Positions 1 through 7,875 of a stretch of 64,000 nt of DNA are shown one piece after another. Position 1 is the stretch's first letter. The number at the start of each line of letters is the position of its first letter. Origin of the DNA: CAZPMC01 sp964587755 (GTDB lineage Bacteria; Bacillota; Clostridia; Acetivibrionales; DTU013); assembly GCA_964587755.1 (NCBI GenBank), contig CAZPMC010000002.1, forward strand, positions 71,526-135,525, read 5' to 3'. Below the pieces are notes generated by a model. It was given only the letters and a program-made list of their open reading frames with translations, made no database searches and was not told the DNA's origin. Made by a program: the position numbers and the translations under genes.

Positions 1-1673
1 TCATCATCTAAAAATGTGGTAAATTGGGTTTCAATATTCTGCAATCCTACAAACCGTGTTTGAGCAACACCGTCATTTACAGGTTTCCTAATAACCTTAG
101 CACGATAAACATTTTCATTATCTTCTATTTTTTCAAGCCACTGTATCTCCTGTGTTGAGCAATCATCCACAATCAGCTTTGGCTGCTTTCCAAGCTTCAG
201 TCCTTTGTCCAGGTCATATTTCATCATTTTTGCCCGGTTGTAGGAGGGTATCAATACAGTAAGGTCCTCATGCATAAGCTCTTGCGGCAATTCTTTTTCC
301 AAAATTATATCCTTTATTCTGCCGACAAGCTCCTTAAACGACAATAATTCTTTAAATAAATCATTTATCAGCACTAACTGCTTCTTTAAAGAATAATTAT
401 TTTCAATAAATGCCCTATATCGTTCAGATTCATATTGTCCCTTAGTAATAGCCTCAACCGCCTCATCCACCGTGTTGAATAAATACTCCTCGCTCCAGAT
501 ATCATTTGCATACAGGAAATCATGAATTACTGGCTTTATTCCTCTTGCCATGGCTTCTGCAATGCCATATCCAAAGCTTTCATGAATACTTGCCGACACA
601 AGATAGTTTTTATCTGTAAGCCATGTGCTGATGTCCTTTTGCCATCCATCAAAAATTACGTTTTTTTCCAGGCCCATTCTTTTGACCTGGTATTCCCAGT
701 AAAGCTTGATAACCTGTTCCTGGAAGTAGCCTGCCACATACAATTTATACCTTTTATCTATACGGACTAGCTTTTCAATGATTTGCAATAATAGTGCCGG
801 GTTTTTACGAGAATGGATATATCCGACCATTGCCAGATTAAACCCGTGAGAGCGGTTTTTAAATGGGTAGCGGTTTACATCGACCCCATTTTCGATGACA
901 ACTGTCTTCACCTTATCTGTAATGCCGGGAAAGTTAATCTTAAGAATCTCTCTGAGATGCTCTGTAACTAGTATCAGCGTGTCGACATTTTCCCAGGTAA
1001 CCCTACCAGGATATTCAGTAAATGCTTCATATCTATGGAGTCTGCAAATAACCTTCTTCTGATATGCTATAGGCCGGCTGCTTCCGTATTCAATAAGCTC
1101 ATCACACCACTCAAACCAGCAGATATCAGCCCACTCCATACCTGCATCAATTTGCTCGAAGTCGCTGACTGTAATTTTTCTTACCCAATAATCATCAGAG
1201 ATTCCTATGATGATATCTTCAAAAAAGTTATTCATCCCAGCCTTGACAAAGAAAACAATCTTGGCTCTTTCCTTTATCTCAATACCTTCATTAGACGCCT
1301 TTATTCGTTCAATAGCCTCACTGATACTTTGTTTTTGAATATCCTCATATGCAACCGTTTCGGCTTTAAGGTATAAATCCACAGCATCCTGAGCTTTTCC
1401 CTCAAGCTCTCGGATATAAGCAAGATTAAATAGCAAATCGAATTGGACAGTGTCTTCTGAAAGCCCCTTAACCAAAACATCCTCAGCCTTATCAAGAGCT
1501 CCTTCAATTATATGAATTACTGCTCTCATGCTGCAAATTTCAATATCTCCCGGTATGATTTTATCGTAATCGTCCAGGGCCTCCATTGCTTCTTTCAGAT
1601 GCCCTTGTTCAATCCACTTCTCAATTTTCCCTTTTACCGATTTCATTTTTCTCTGTATTTCAGCATCATTCAT
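1..1673 (-). CDS. Bifunctional glycosyltransferase (GT4-like + GT2), 3' end beyond the window
   Basis: The frame is open from an ATG at 1673 to the window edge (557 codons, no stop). About residues 1-125 are helical and TPR-like. A GT-B domain of GT4 type follows, with the donor-side signature HESFGYGIAEAMARG near residue 364. A second, GT-A domain of family GT2 begins near 469 (TVLIPSYNRA, then LIVDDCST), and the last visible residues FLDD look like its DXD sugar-nucleotide site. The start overlaps the stop of the upstream glycosyltransferase by eight bases, which suggests translational coupling. The position just downstream of the flagellins suggests flagellin O-glycosylation, but that is inference; a surface polysaccharide is the alternative. 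Donor and acceptor sugars are unknown. Confidence 0.85.
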   Translation of the reverse strand, partial: MNDAEIQRKMKSVKGKIEKWIEQGHLKEAMEALDDYDKIIPGDIEICSMRAVIHIIEGALDKAEDVLVKGLSEDTVQFDLLFNLAYIRELEGKAQDAVDLYLKAETVAYEDIQKQSISEAIERIKASNEGIEIKERAKIVFFVKAGMNNFFEDIIIGISDDYWVRKITVSDFEQIDAGMEWADICWFEWCDELIEYGSSRPIAYQKKVICRLHRYEAFTEYPGRVTWENVDTLILVTEHLREILKINFPGITDKVKTVVIENGVDVNRYPFKNRSHGFNLAMVGYIHSRKNPALLLQIIEKLVRIDKRYKLYVAGYFQEQVIKLYWEYQVKRMGLEKNVIFDGWQKDISTWLTDKNYLVSASIHESFGYGIAEAMARGIKPVIHDFLYANDIWSEEYLFNTVDEAVEAITKGQYESERYRAFIENNYSLKKQLVLINDLFKELLSFKELVGRIKDIILEKELPQELMHEDLTVLIPSYNRAKMMKYDLDKGLKLGKQPKLIVDDCSTQEIQWLEKIEDNENVYRAKVIRKPVNDGVAQTRFVGLQNIETQFTTFLDD

Positions 1674-3609
1674 AAACTTCATCCTCTTTATCAGGTGTAT
1701 TTTTGTTTGGAAATACCTCATCCATATATTTATTCATATAAGCCGCCATATAGGGATTTGCCCTGGCTGCCTCTTTAAAATAGCGGATTGCGGCTCTATA
1801 TTCACCTTTGTCAATTGACTGCATTACATAGTTAAGGGCAATAAAGAATCTGTCTTCCTGATCCTCAAGGACACTATAGTATAATCTAAGCTTCTGTGTA
1901 TCATATAAGAGCGCTGTATATTTTATCCCATAGTCCATATATCGTTTAAACAATGAATAATCCTTTTCAGATGGTTCACTTTCCAAGTTTTTTAAAATTA
2001 CAGCTTTATTTAATAATAATATATATAAAATACTAATACCTGTTTTTAAGCTTTGAAAGTCATCGCGGATATTTCCGTCTGAAATGTAATTCTCAAAGAA
2101 GCTCGTAAGCTCAGGCCTCTTATCAATAAGTATCTTAATATATTGCTTTAGTTTTGACTTTTTCAGCTTTTTAAAGATGGAAACAGTTTGCCTGGTATTC
2201 TTGTCAATATCTATAAACAGTTCGGCATAAAAATCCGGTAATTCATTGAAATCTGCCCCCCTGACTGCCGTATCCGCAAGCAGGCTATTGCCGGTTACAG
2301 CTCCTATCCTGCTTTTATTAAGTAACGGATATAGACCTTCTTCCTGGCTAAAGAGCATAGAAAGCTCGTCATTATCTTCATGTGTATACATTACTCTTTC
2401 TGCTTCTATTGTCGTGATAATATGCTCATTTACCTGCTTGTCCCCTGAATACTCAAGATATAACTGTTTTAATTCATCAAATTTCTTTAATTTAAGCAAA
2501 ACCTTTACCAGCAGTTCAATTTTTATTTGTACGGATGTAATACGCTTCAGATACTTGTATGCTTCCTCATAATCGCCCTTGCTATATGCTTCCTTTACAA
2601 TGAAAATAGCCGCATTATCCATTTCCGCAGGACACACATAGGTCATCTCTATTCCTGTATTAGAGGCAATTGATAACTCAGAAAACCTTTCAGCCATATT
2701 AATATATTTAATATAAATCTGGTATGCCTCTTCTCTTTTATCCAGTTGTATATAGGCATAAGCTAAAATATAATAAAGATCTACATACTCAGGTACAATC
2801 TCTATACCTTCCAGACAAACATGAACCGCTTCATTAAACTCATTATTTGCACAGCACCTTGAGGCATACTCACCATATACATAACAGTGCCTCACCATTT
2901 TTTCCTTATCGTTACATATCAGCTTATATGCTTTTCGAATCTCATCCAGAGCTTTTCTTTTTTCGCGATAGGCATTATAGCTTCTTGCAAGCTGGAATCT
3001 ATAGTAAACATTTTCCGGGTCCTTTTCCAGTTCGCTCATAAGAATTGAACCTGTACGCAAAAATTTCTTTTCTCTTACCTCTTCATCAATAAATAGGTAT
3101 CCATAATGCTCTAATAATAAATCCGTTGATAGTATAGGCTCTTTAAAAATTGGTTGATTATGCACTGCACCCTCATAGTGAAAGTCTCCGTCATTTCTAA
3201 ATACCCTTTGCTGTGGCAATATTACCGGAGCACCTGTAGGTACAAGATTTTTTATTTTCAAAATATATGTATTAAAAGAATTGAGTTTTTTATCTGTGAG
3301 AATTGAATACAGATTCATAGGTCCTGTCAAAACTTCATCTGCGTCCAATATAAAAATAAATTCTCCCTTTGCATAGGATATTGTAATATTTCTCATCTGA
3401 GAAAAATTCTTGTTCCATTGATGATGAAAAATCTTATGTGTATATTCCTTTGCAATATTAACCGTATTATCCTGCGAACCTGTATCTACAATAATCAATT
3501 CAACATCTGGTTTGTCCAATAATGGTCTTAAAGCATCAAGACAGCGGCGAATATTTTTTTCTTCATCCTTAACCATCATACAAATGCTAAGCAGATATTC
3601 TCGGTCCAT
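1666..3609 (-). CDS. GT2 family glycosyltransferase with TPR-like helical C-terminal half
   Basis: About 647 residues. The first ~100 residues form a family 2 GT-A domain: LSICMMVKDEEKN, then LIIVDTGSQDNT, then FILDADEVL, the DXD-type metal/nucleotide site. This arrangement is that of SunS-like transferases. The rest (about 190-640) is mostly helical with repeated degenerate TPR units such as DLYYILAYAYIQLDKREEAY, usually protein-protein or acceptor-protein contacts. I start it at the ATG at 3609, because GAGGAG lies six bases upstream; an ATG seven codons earlier lacks such a site. It overlaps the next glycosyltransferase downstream. Placement next to three flagellin genes makes a flagellin glycosyltransferase the best guess (inference). 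Confidence 0.88.
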   Translation of the reverse strand: MDREYLLSICMMVKDEEKNIRRCLDALRPLLDKPDVELIIVDTGSQDNTVNIAKEYTHKIFHHQWNKNFSQMRNITISYAKGEFIFILDADEVLTGPMNLYSILTDKKLNSFNTYILKIKNLVPTGAPVILPQQRVFRNDGDFHYEGAVHNQPIFKEPILSTDLLLEHYGYLFIDEEVREKKFLRTGSILMSELEKDPENVYYRFQLARSYNAYREKRKALDEIRKAYKLICNDKEKMVRHCYVYGEYASRCCANNEFNEAVHVCLEGIEIVPEYVDLYYILAYAYIQLDKREEAYQIYIKYINMAERFSELSIASNTGIEMTYVCPAEMDNAAIFIVKEAYSKGDYEEAYKYLKRITSVQIKIELLVKVLLKLKKFDELKQLYLEYSGDKQVNEHIITTIEAERVMYTHEDNDELSMLFSQEEGLYPLLNKSRIGAVTGNSLLADTAVRGADFNELPDFYAELFIDIDKNTRQTVSIFKKLKKSKLKQYIKILIDKRPELTSFFENYISDGNIRDDFQSLKTGISILYILLLNKAVILKNLESEPSEKDYSLFKRYMDYGIKYTALLYDTQKLRLYYSVLEDQEDRFFIALNYVMQSIDKGEYRAAIRYFKEAARANPYMAAYMNKYMDEVFPNKNTPDKEDEVYE

Positions 3610-3626
3610 GTTTACTCCTCGTATAC

Positions 3627-3959
3627 TCATTTAGTCAGGCAATCCTGCCAGTACGTAAGCAAATCCTTAATCTCAAACTCCATAATATCTGAAAAAAGTG
3701 CTGTATCGGAGCTTCTTAACGCTTCAGTAAGCATCTCCAGCTTCTCTGTAAATTCCATCAAATCAATACCTGTGAAATATCCACCTATGGCAGCAATGCC
3801 CTCAGCCAGCGCTTGCATGTCCTCTAGCAGATTTCCTAATCTTTCTTGATCCACTGAGCCTTCATTTCTGCAACTAATAATAATATCGTCTATTCTCTTG
3901 TTAATGTTAACGATAAGCTCAATAACCATCTGCTTTATTGCAATAATCTCGTTATTCAT
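3627..3959 (-). CDS. Small helical protein of unknown function, flagellar locus
   Basis: A 110-residue acidic, predicted all-helical protein with no transmembrane segment, cysteine pair or motif that I recognise. AAGGAGG stands before its ATG and a TATAAT (3984-3989) lies just upstream, after the flagellin terminator, so it could start a separate transcript with the two glycosyltransferases. It sits between the flagellins and those transferases, and its size and heptad-like leucines would suit a FliT/FliS-like chaperone or an adaptor for glycosylation. That is only a guess from context. I do not assign a function. Confidence 0.75.
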   Translation of the reverse strand: MNNEIIAIKQMVIELIVNINKRIDDIIISCRNEGSVDQERLGNLLEDMQALAEGIAAIGGYFTGIDLMEFTEKLEMLTEALRSSDTALFSDIMEFEIKDLLTYWQDCLTK

Positions 3960-3983
3960 CCTCTACCTCCTTAGTTTTTCTTT

Positions 3984-3989
3984 ATTATA
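3984..3989 (-). promoter_or_regulatory. Possible -10 box for the unknown gene and glycosyltransferases
   Basis: TATAAT on the minus strand lies about 25 bases before the ATG of the 110-residue gene. The -35 position would fall inside the flagellin terminator and shows no TTGACA-like sequence, so support is weak. Confidence 0.35.
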
Positions 3990-3995
3990 CTAAAA

Positions 3996-4019
3996 GAGGC
4001 TCTGGTTAACCAGAGCCTC
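3996..4019 (-). terminator. Rho-independent terminator of the flagellin cluster
   Basis: A perfect 24-base inverted repeat (GAGGCTCTGGTT and its complement) lies just after the last flagellin stop and is followed on the minus strand by TTTTAG. It separates the flagellin transcript from the downstream glycosyltransferase unit. Confidence 0.85.
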
Positions 4020-4038
4020 CTTTGATAACAATGATTTA

Positions 4039-4743
4039 CTATCTGAGTAATGCCAATACGTTCTGAGGCGCTTGATTTGCCTGAGCAAGCATAGCAGTAC
4101 CAGCTTGGATGAGAATGTTGTTCTTTGTAAAGTTGGACATTTCCTCTGCCATATCAGCATCTCTGATACGCGATTCTGCAGCCTGAAGGTTCTCTGCCAT
4201 TGTCTTGGTGTTCCTTACGACTGACTCCAGCTTGTTCTGAGTAGCACCAAATGCGGATCTTTGTCCGTTTACTGTTGTAATAGCAGCAGCAATACTAGCT
4301 GCAGATGAAGATGCACCTACTGTAACAGCTGTGCCAAGAACCGTTGTTCCGTTGAATTTTGTGTTAGTGTATATGTTTGTAATTGCAGATCCCAATGAGG
4401 TCATTTCAAGCTTAAGGTTGTTCTGATCCGCACTAGCGAGAGTTGTGTCATTCAACTGCTCTGCCAGCTCTGTCAGTCTGACCAGCATATTGCTGACTTC
4501 ATCCAGCGCACCTTCTGCTGTTTGAATCATTGAAATCTGATTCTGTGAGTTTCTTACTGACTGATTGAGCTGTCTGATCTGAGCCCTCATCTTCTCGGAA
4601 ATTGATAAACCTGCTGCATCATCTGCTGCACGGTTTATTCTTTTTCCTGATGAAAGCTTCTCCATGGACTTAGCAGCCGCTGCATTTGTGTTATACAGCT
4701 GGTTGCGGGTGTTAATTGCAGTAATGTTGTTGTTTATAATCAT
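4039..4743 (-). CDS. hag: Flagellin, copy 1 (most downstream of three)
   Basis: A 234-residue flagellin, the filament subunit exported by the flagellar type III system. It has the N-terminal D0/D1 start MIINNNITAINTRNQLYNTN, SSGKRINRAADDAAGLSIS, and the conserved C-terminal helix ending QANQAPQNVLALLR. The central variable part is very short, so it is a minimal flagellin with little or no outer D2/D3 domain. Its 5' part (from base 4435 up) is base-identical to the middle copy, while its 3' part differs at many positions. AAGGAGG precedes the ATG. No sigma-28 promoter is visible in the gap before it, so it is probably co-transcribed with the upstream copies. It is followed by a strong terminator. 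Confidence 0.97.
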   Translation of the reverse strand: MIINNNITAINTRNQLYNTNAAAAKSMEKLSSGKRINRAADDAAGLSISEKMRAQIRQLNQSVRNSQNQISMIQTAEGALDEVSNMLVRLTELAEQLNDTTLASADQNNLKLEMTSLGSAITNIYTNTKFNGTTVLGTAVTVGASSSAASIAAAITTVNGQRSAFGATQNKLESVVRNTKTMAENLQAAESRIRDADMAEEMSNFTKNNILIQAGTAMLAQANQAPQNVLALLR

Positions 4744-4771
4744 AGTTAAATCCTCCTTGAGTTTTTATAAC

Positions 4772-4809
4772 CGGGAATCCTTTCCCGATCTCCTGCCGGT
4801 TAGACCGGC
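4772..4809 (-). promoter_or_regulatory. Flagellin leader hairpins, copy 1 (candidate CsrA site)
   Basis: On the minus strand a GCCGGT/ACCGGC hairpin (4795-4809) is followed by a CGGGAA/TTCCCG hairpin (4772-4787) whose loop is AGGA, then by AAGGAGGA, the ribosome binding site. A GGA in a hairpin loop plus a GGA in the Shine-Dalgarno sequence is the usual CsrA arrangement. Binding itself is inferred. Confidence 0.55.
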
Positions 4810-4851
4810 TTCCAGTTTTTATTTGTTAAATTCTTCAGAACTAATGCTTTA

Positions 4852-5559
4852 CTACCTGAGTAACGATAATACAGACTGAGGTGCTTGATTTGCCTGAGCA
4901 AGCATTGCAGTACCGGCTTGAATGAGAATGCTGTTCTTCGTAAAGTTGGACATCTCCTCTGCCATGTCAGCATCTCTGATACGAGATTCTGCAGCCTGAA
5001 GGTTCTCTGCCATTGTCTTGGTGTTCCTGACAACTGACTCCAGCTTGTTCTGATCAGCACCAAATTGTGCTCTTTGACCGTTTACTGTAGTAATGGCGGT
5101 GGCAATATCTGTTGCGGATGAAGTACTGCCTACAGAAACCGTACCTGTAGCAAGAACGGCCGTGCCGTTGAACTTGGTGTTCTCGTAGATGTCATCAATA
5201 GCGTCTCCCAACGAAGTCATTTCAAGCTTAAGGTTGTCCTTATCCTCACCAGCGAGAGTTGTGTCATTCAACTGCTCTGCCAGCTCTGTCAGTCTGACCA
5301 GCATATTGCTGACTTCATCCAGCGCACCTTCTGCTGTTTGAATCATTGAAATCTGATTCTGTGAGTTTCTTACTGACTGATTGAGCTGTCTGATCTGAGC
5401 CCTCATCTTCTCGGAAATTGATAAACCTGCTGCATCATCTGCTGCACGGTTTATTCTTTTTCCTGATGAAAGCTTCTCCATGGACTTAGCAGCCGCTGCA
5501 TTTGTGTTATACAGCTGGTTGCGGGTGTTAATTGCAGTAATGTTGTTGTTTATAATCAT
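4852..5559 (-). CDS. hag: Flagellin, copy 2 (middle, recombinant)
   Basis: A 235-residue flagellin with complete N- and C-terminal D0/D1 helices (MIINNNITAI to QSVLSLLR). Its 5' part is base-identical to copy 1 and its 3' part base-identical to copy 3, with the junction somewhere in 5251-5291. That is the product expected from unequal crossing-over between two older flagellin genes. It has methionine at residue 72 (QISMIQTAEG), as in copy 1. AAGGAGG precedes the ATG, and the upstream gap (5560-5667) is identical to the gap before copy 1. It is probably expressed from the sigma-28-type promoter before copy 3. Confidence 0.97.
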   Translation of the reverse strand: MIINNNITAINTRNQLYNTNAAAAKSMEKLSSGKRINRAADDAAGLSISEKMRAQIRQLNQSVRNSQNQISMIQTAEGALDEVSNMLVRLTELAEQLNDTTLAGEDKDNLKLEMTSLGDAIDDIYENTKFNGTAVLATGTVSVGSTSSATDIATAITTVNGQRAQFGADQNKLESVVRNTKTMAENLQAAESRIRDADMAEEMSNFTKNSILIQAGTAMLAQANQAPQSVLSLLR

Positions 5560-5587
5560 AGTTAAATCCTCCTTGAGTTTTTATAAC

Positions 5588-5625
5588 CGGGAATCCTTTC
5601 CCGATCTCCTGCCGGTTAGACCGGC
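5588..5625 (-). promoter_or_regulatory. Flagellin leader hairpins, copy 2 (candidate CsrA site)
   Basis: Identical to the copy 1 leader: a GCCGGT/ACCGGC hairpin (5611-5625) and a CGGGAA/TTCCCG hairpin with loop AGGA (5588-5603) just before the AAGGAGGA ribosome binding site. Confidence 0.55.
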
Positions 5626-5667
5626 TTCCAGTTTTTATTTGTTAAATTCTTCAGAACTAATGCTTTA

Positions 5668-6375
5668 CTACCTGAGTAACGATAATACAGACTGAGGTGC
5701 TTGATTTGCCTGAGCAAGCATTGCAGTACCGGCTTGAATGAGAATGCTGTTCTTCGTAAAGTTGGACATCTCCTCTGCCATGTCAGCATCTCTGATACGA
5801 GATTCTGCAGCCTGAAGGTTCTCTGCCATTGTCTTGGTGTTCCTGACAACTGACTCCAGCTTGTTCTGATCAGCACCAAATTGTGCTCTTTGACCGTTTA
5901 CTGTAGTAATGGCGGTGGCAATATCTGTTGCGGATGAAGTACTGCCTACAGAAACCGTACCTGTAGCAAGAACGGCCGTGCCGTTGAACTTGGTGTTCTC
6001 GTAGATGTCATCAATAGCGTCTCCCAACGAAGTCATTTCAAGCTTAAGGTTGTCCTTATCCTCACCAGCGAGAGTTGTGTCATTCAACTGCTCTGCCAGC
6101 TCTGTCAACCTGACAAGCATATTACTGACTTCATCCAGTGCACCTTCTGCTGTTTGAATCCTTGAAATCTGATTCTGTGAGTTTCTTACCGACTGATTGA
6201 GTTGTCTGATCTGAGCTCTCATCTTCTCGGAAATTGATAAGCCTGCTGCGTCGTCTGCCGCACGGTTTATTCTTTTTCCAGAGGAAAGCTTCTCCATTGA
6301 CTTGGCTGCTGCTGCATTTGTGTTATACAGCTGGTTGCGGGTGTTAATCGCCGTGATGTTGTTGTTAATAATCAT
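5668..6375 (-). CDS. hag: Flagellin, copy 3 (promoter-proximal)
   Basis: A 235-residue flagellin, first in the transcript from the sigma-28-type promoter at 6518-6544. D0/D1 regions are complete. Its 3' part is base-identical to copy 2. Its 5' part differs by many synonymous changes and by one amino-acid change: residue 72 is arginine (AGG) where copies 1 and 2 have methionine (ATG), in the otherwise conserved IQTAEGAL helix. Its leader carries a GGA-loop hairpin, and csrA and fliW lie directly upstream. The CsrA/FliW/flagellin partner-switch known from Bacillus subtilis therefore probably sets its translation (inference from family knowledge). Confidence 0.97.
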   Translation of the reverse strand: MIINNNITAINTRNQLYNTNAAAAKSMEKLSSGKRINRAADDAAGLSISEKMRAQIRQLNQSVRNSQNQISRIQTAEGALDEVSNMLVRLTELAEQLNDTTLAGEDKDNLKLEMTSLGDAIDDIYENTKFNGTAVLATGTVSVGSTSSATDIATAITTVNGQRAQFGADQNKLESVVRNTKTMAENLQAAESRIRDADMAEEMSNFTKNSILIQAGTAMLAQANQAPQSVLSLLR

Positions 6376-6399
6376 GATAAAATCCTCCTTGAACTATTT

Positions 6400-6441
6400 A
6401 ATCGGGATTCCTTTCCCGATTTTTTTTGCCGGTTAGCCGGC
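6400..6441 (-). promoter_or_regulatory. Flagellin leader hairpins, copy 3 (candidate CsrA site)
   Basis: On the minus strand GCCGG/CCGGC (6428-6441) is followed by an 8-bp stem AATCGGGA/TCCCGATT (6400-6421) with loop AAGGAA, then AAGGAGGA before the ATG. The stem sequence differs from the other two leaders but the loop GGA is kept, which supports a functional loop. Read on the plus strand the hairpin plus T-run resembles a terminator, but no plus-strand gene precedes it. Confidence 0.6.
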
Positions 6442-6517
6442 TTATGGCTTTATGAGAACCAAAATTACTTTCATTGAGCGCGCTTCAATTTCAGTGTATT
6501 TGCTTCTCTTGATATAT

Positions 6518-6544
6518 ATATCGGAGCAATTTTAAAAAAATTAA
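6518..6544 (-). promoter_or_regulatory. Sigma-28 (FliA/SigD-type) promoter of the flagellin cluster
   Basis: On the minus strand TTAA (6541-6544), a 15-base spacer and TCCGATAT (6518-6525) match the sigma-28 consensus TAAA-N15-GCCGATAA/T at 3 of 4 and 7 of 8 bases. It lies between csrA and the first flagellin and gives a leader of about 140 bases. Confidence 0.75.
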
Positions 6545-6562
6545 GTGATTTTTTAAAATATA

Positions 6563-6787
6563 TTATCTGCTTTTTAGAATATTGTTGAGATTTATGCCAA
6601 CATTAATATCAGATGCCTTTTTATTCTCATCAGCAATCTGCAAAAATATTTCCTTCCTGTGAATAGAAATTTCTCTAGGTGCATTTATACCGATTTTGAC
6701 CTGGTCTCCCTGAACCTCAAGAATGGTTATTTCAATATTTTCATTTATTATGATGGACTGATCCTTTTTCCTCGCCAGTACAAGCAT
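6563..6787 (-). CDS. csrA: Carbon storage regulator CsrA (RNA-binding translational repressor)
   Basis: 74 residues from ATG 6787. CsrA is a dimeric RNA-binding protein that binds GGA motifs in hairpin loops and blocks ribosome binding sites. Family features seen here are the start [12 protein letters not shown], then [19 protein letters not shown], the core with the RNA-contacting arginine of the [12 protein letters not shown] motif. In Firmicutes its main target is flagellin mRNA and FliW sequesters it. The reading frame overlaps the end of fliW by 47 bases, so the two are co-transcribed and their stoichiometry is probably coupled. The longer frame beginning at 6808 lacks family support. 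Candidate target hairpins lie immediately downstream in all three flagellin leaders. Confidence 0.96.
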   Translation of the reverse strand: MLVLARKKDQSIIINENIEITILEVQGDQVKIGINAPREISIHRKEIFLQIADENKKASDINVGINLNNILKSR

Positions 6788-7238
6788 TATTATTTTCCCC
6801 CCGTCCATGGAGTTCTTCTAACACATAGTGTCTCACACCGTATCTATCCGTGTCAAGAATAAGCTGCTTCCCTTTTCTGGTGCGCCCGTTAATTATAACA
6901 GGTGCTTGCAGGTTCATAGTCATTTTGTTCATATCCTCAGGAACCACAACTATGCTGTACACTTCGACATCTGCTTCACTCATAATTCCAAGTTCTTTTA
7001 ATGTCTCGTCATCCAGCTTTATCTCATAGTCCCTTTTAACGGCAAACGGATTAATCAACACAAAAGCAAGCCTCGGGTTATCAACACTTTGGAGCCATTT
7101 AAATGGTGAATTTTCTTCTTCGTTATTAATAAGCACATATTGCTTCACTGTTTCAAATCCGGGCAGCCCCCGGCTAAATCCGATTATATCACTTTCCTTT
7201 ATATCCAGCTCCCCAAAATATCTTGTTTTAAGAATCAT
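6741..7238 (-). CDS. fliW: Flagellar assembly factor FliW (CsrA antagonist)
   Basis: 165 residues, slightly long for the family because of a hydrophilic C-terminal tail that runs into csrA. The start [32 protein letters not shown], the [19 protein letters not shown] stretch and [19 protein letters not shown] are typical FliW. FliW binds CsrA non-competitively and is titrated by cytoplasmic flagellin, which links filament export to flagellin translation. GGGGGGA precedes the ATG. It lies between the DUF6470 gene and csrA in the conserved Firmicutes order flgL, yviE, fliW, csrA, hag. Confidence 0.97.
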   Translation of the reverse strand: MILKTRYFGELDIKESDIIGFSRGLPGFETVKQYVLINNEEENSPFKWLQSVDNPRLAFVLINPFAVKRDYEIKLDDETLKELGIMSEADVEVYSIVVVPEDMNKMTMNLQAPVIINGRTRKGKQLILDTDRYGVRHYVLEELHGRGENNNACTGEEKGSVHHNK

Positions 7239-7260
7239 ATTATTCCCCCCGGTATGTTAT

Positions 7261-7839
7261 TCACGCCAATGCGTTTATCTGTGTATTTACATATCTCATT
7301 TCAATTGAAGCATATTGCTCCATTAAAATTTTCACCTGTGAAGGTGTGTAATTAATGCTAATGCTTCCTGGAGTAATTTCTCCCTCAACGCCATTTTTTG
7401 CGCCTGCTGCATATCCTCGGGAAGTGATTTCCACTTCCCCTCCCTCTATAGTAATCCTGGGTCTTGCTTTCGGTATGTAATCAAGTCCGAATTCATTCAT
7501 CGTTGTTCCATTTTGCCATGCAATGTCGGCTTGCGGATTTACTTTATTTTCAATAGCCGCCATCAGGTCGCCTTCCCCTGCAACCCTTGCTGCGTAATCC
7601 AACGCCTGTTTCTTTGCCGCTTGGGCGGCCTGTCTTGTCAAATCGATAGGCCCCATTAGACCTGCGCTGGCAAAACACTCATACTGATCTATAACGACTC
7701 TCGGAAGCTCGGTGCGTATGTCAATCCTCTCTTCCTTATGGCTCAGATCGAGCTTTGCTCTGCGTGTCTCAATCGACAACTGGGATTTTGTTGTCTGAAT
7801 ACTAATTCTGGCATCCGTGCGGCTAATTTGTAAGGGCAT
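7261..7839 (-). CDS. DUF6470 (YviE-like) flagellar-locus protein
   Basis: 192 residues. The opening MPLQISRTDARISIQTTK, a central GPIDLTRQAAQAAKKQALDY helix and the C-terminal beta-rich part match the family found between flgL and fliW in Bacillus (YviE) and clostridia. There is no signal peptide or transmembrane segment. Its biochemical role is not established. Location between flgL and fliW, with close spacing on both sides, implies co-transcription with the late flagellar genes. The identification rests on sequence style plus synteny. Confidence 0.85.
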   Translation of the reverse strand: MPLQISRTDARISIQTTKSQLSIETRRAKLDLSHKEERIDIRTELPRVVIDQYECFASAGLMGPIDLTRQAAQAAKKQALDYAARVAGEGDLMAAIENKVNPQADIAWQNGTTMNEFGLDYIPKARPRITIEGGEVEITSRGYAAGAKNGVEGEITPGSISINYTPSQVKILMEQYASIEMRYVNTQINALA

Positions 7840-7875
7840 GTCCTCACCATCCGTGGCAAAAAACTATTAAATTGA

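Larger units (their letters stand above)
4435..6107. repeat. 816-bp tandem duplication spanning flagellin genes
   Basis: Bases 4435-5291 are identical to 5251-6107 by direct comparison, so the period is 816 bases and the two copies overlap by 41 bases. The duplicated unit is one flagellin gene equivalent plus the intergenic leader. Identity includes the non-coding gap, which points to a recent event. The 41-base overlap (5251-5291) is where all three genes agree and marks the crossover interval. Confidence 0.93.

Noticed and set aside
4800..5063. 87-codon minus-strand frame inside flagellin (repeated at 5616-5879)
   Set aside because: Out-of-frame shadow of the flagellin 3' end, copied by the tandem duplication.
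4435..6107. Repeat array of CRISPR type
   Set aside because: The repeat unit is a flagellin gene plus leader of 816 bases, with no short repeats or spacers.
6400..6428. Plus-strand terminator (stem followed by T8)
   Set aside because: No plus-strand gene upstream; the other two flagellin leaders keep the hairpin but not the T-run, so a leader function is better supported.
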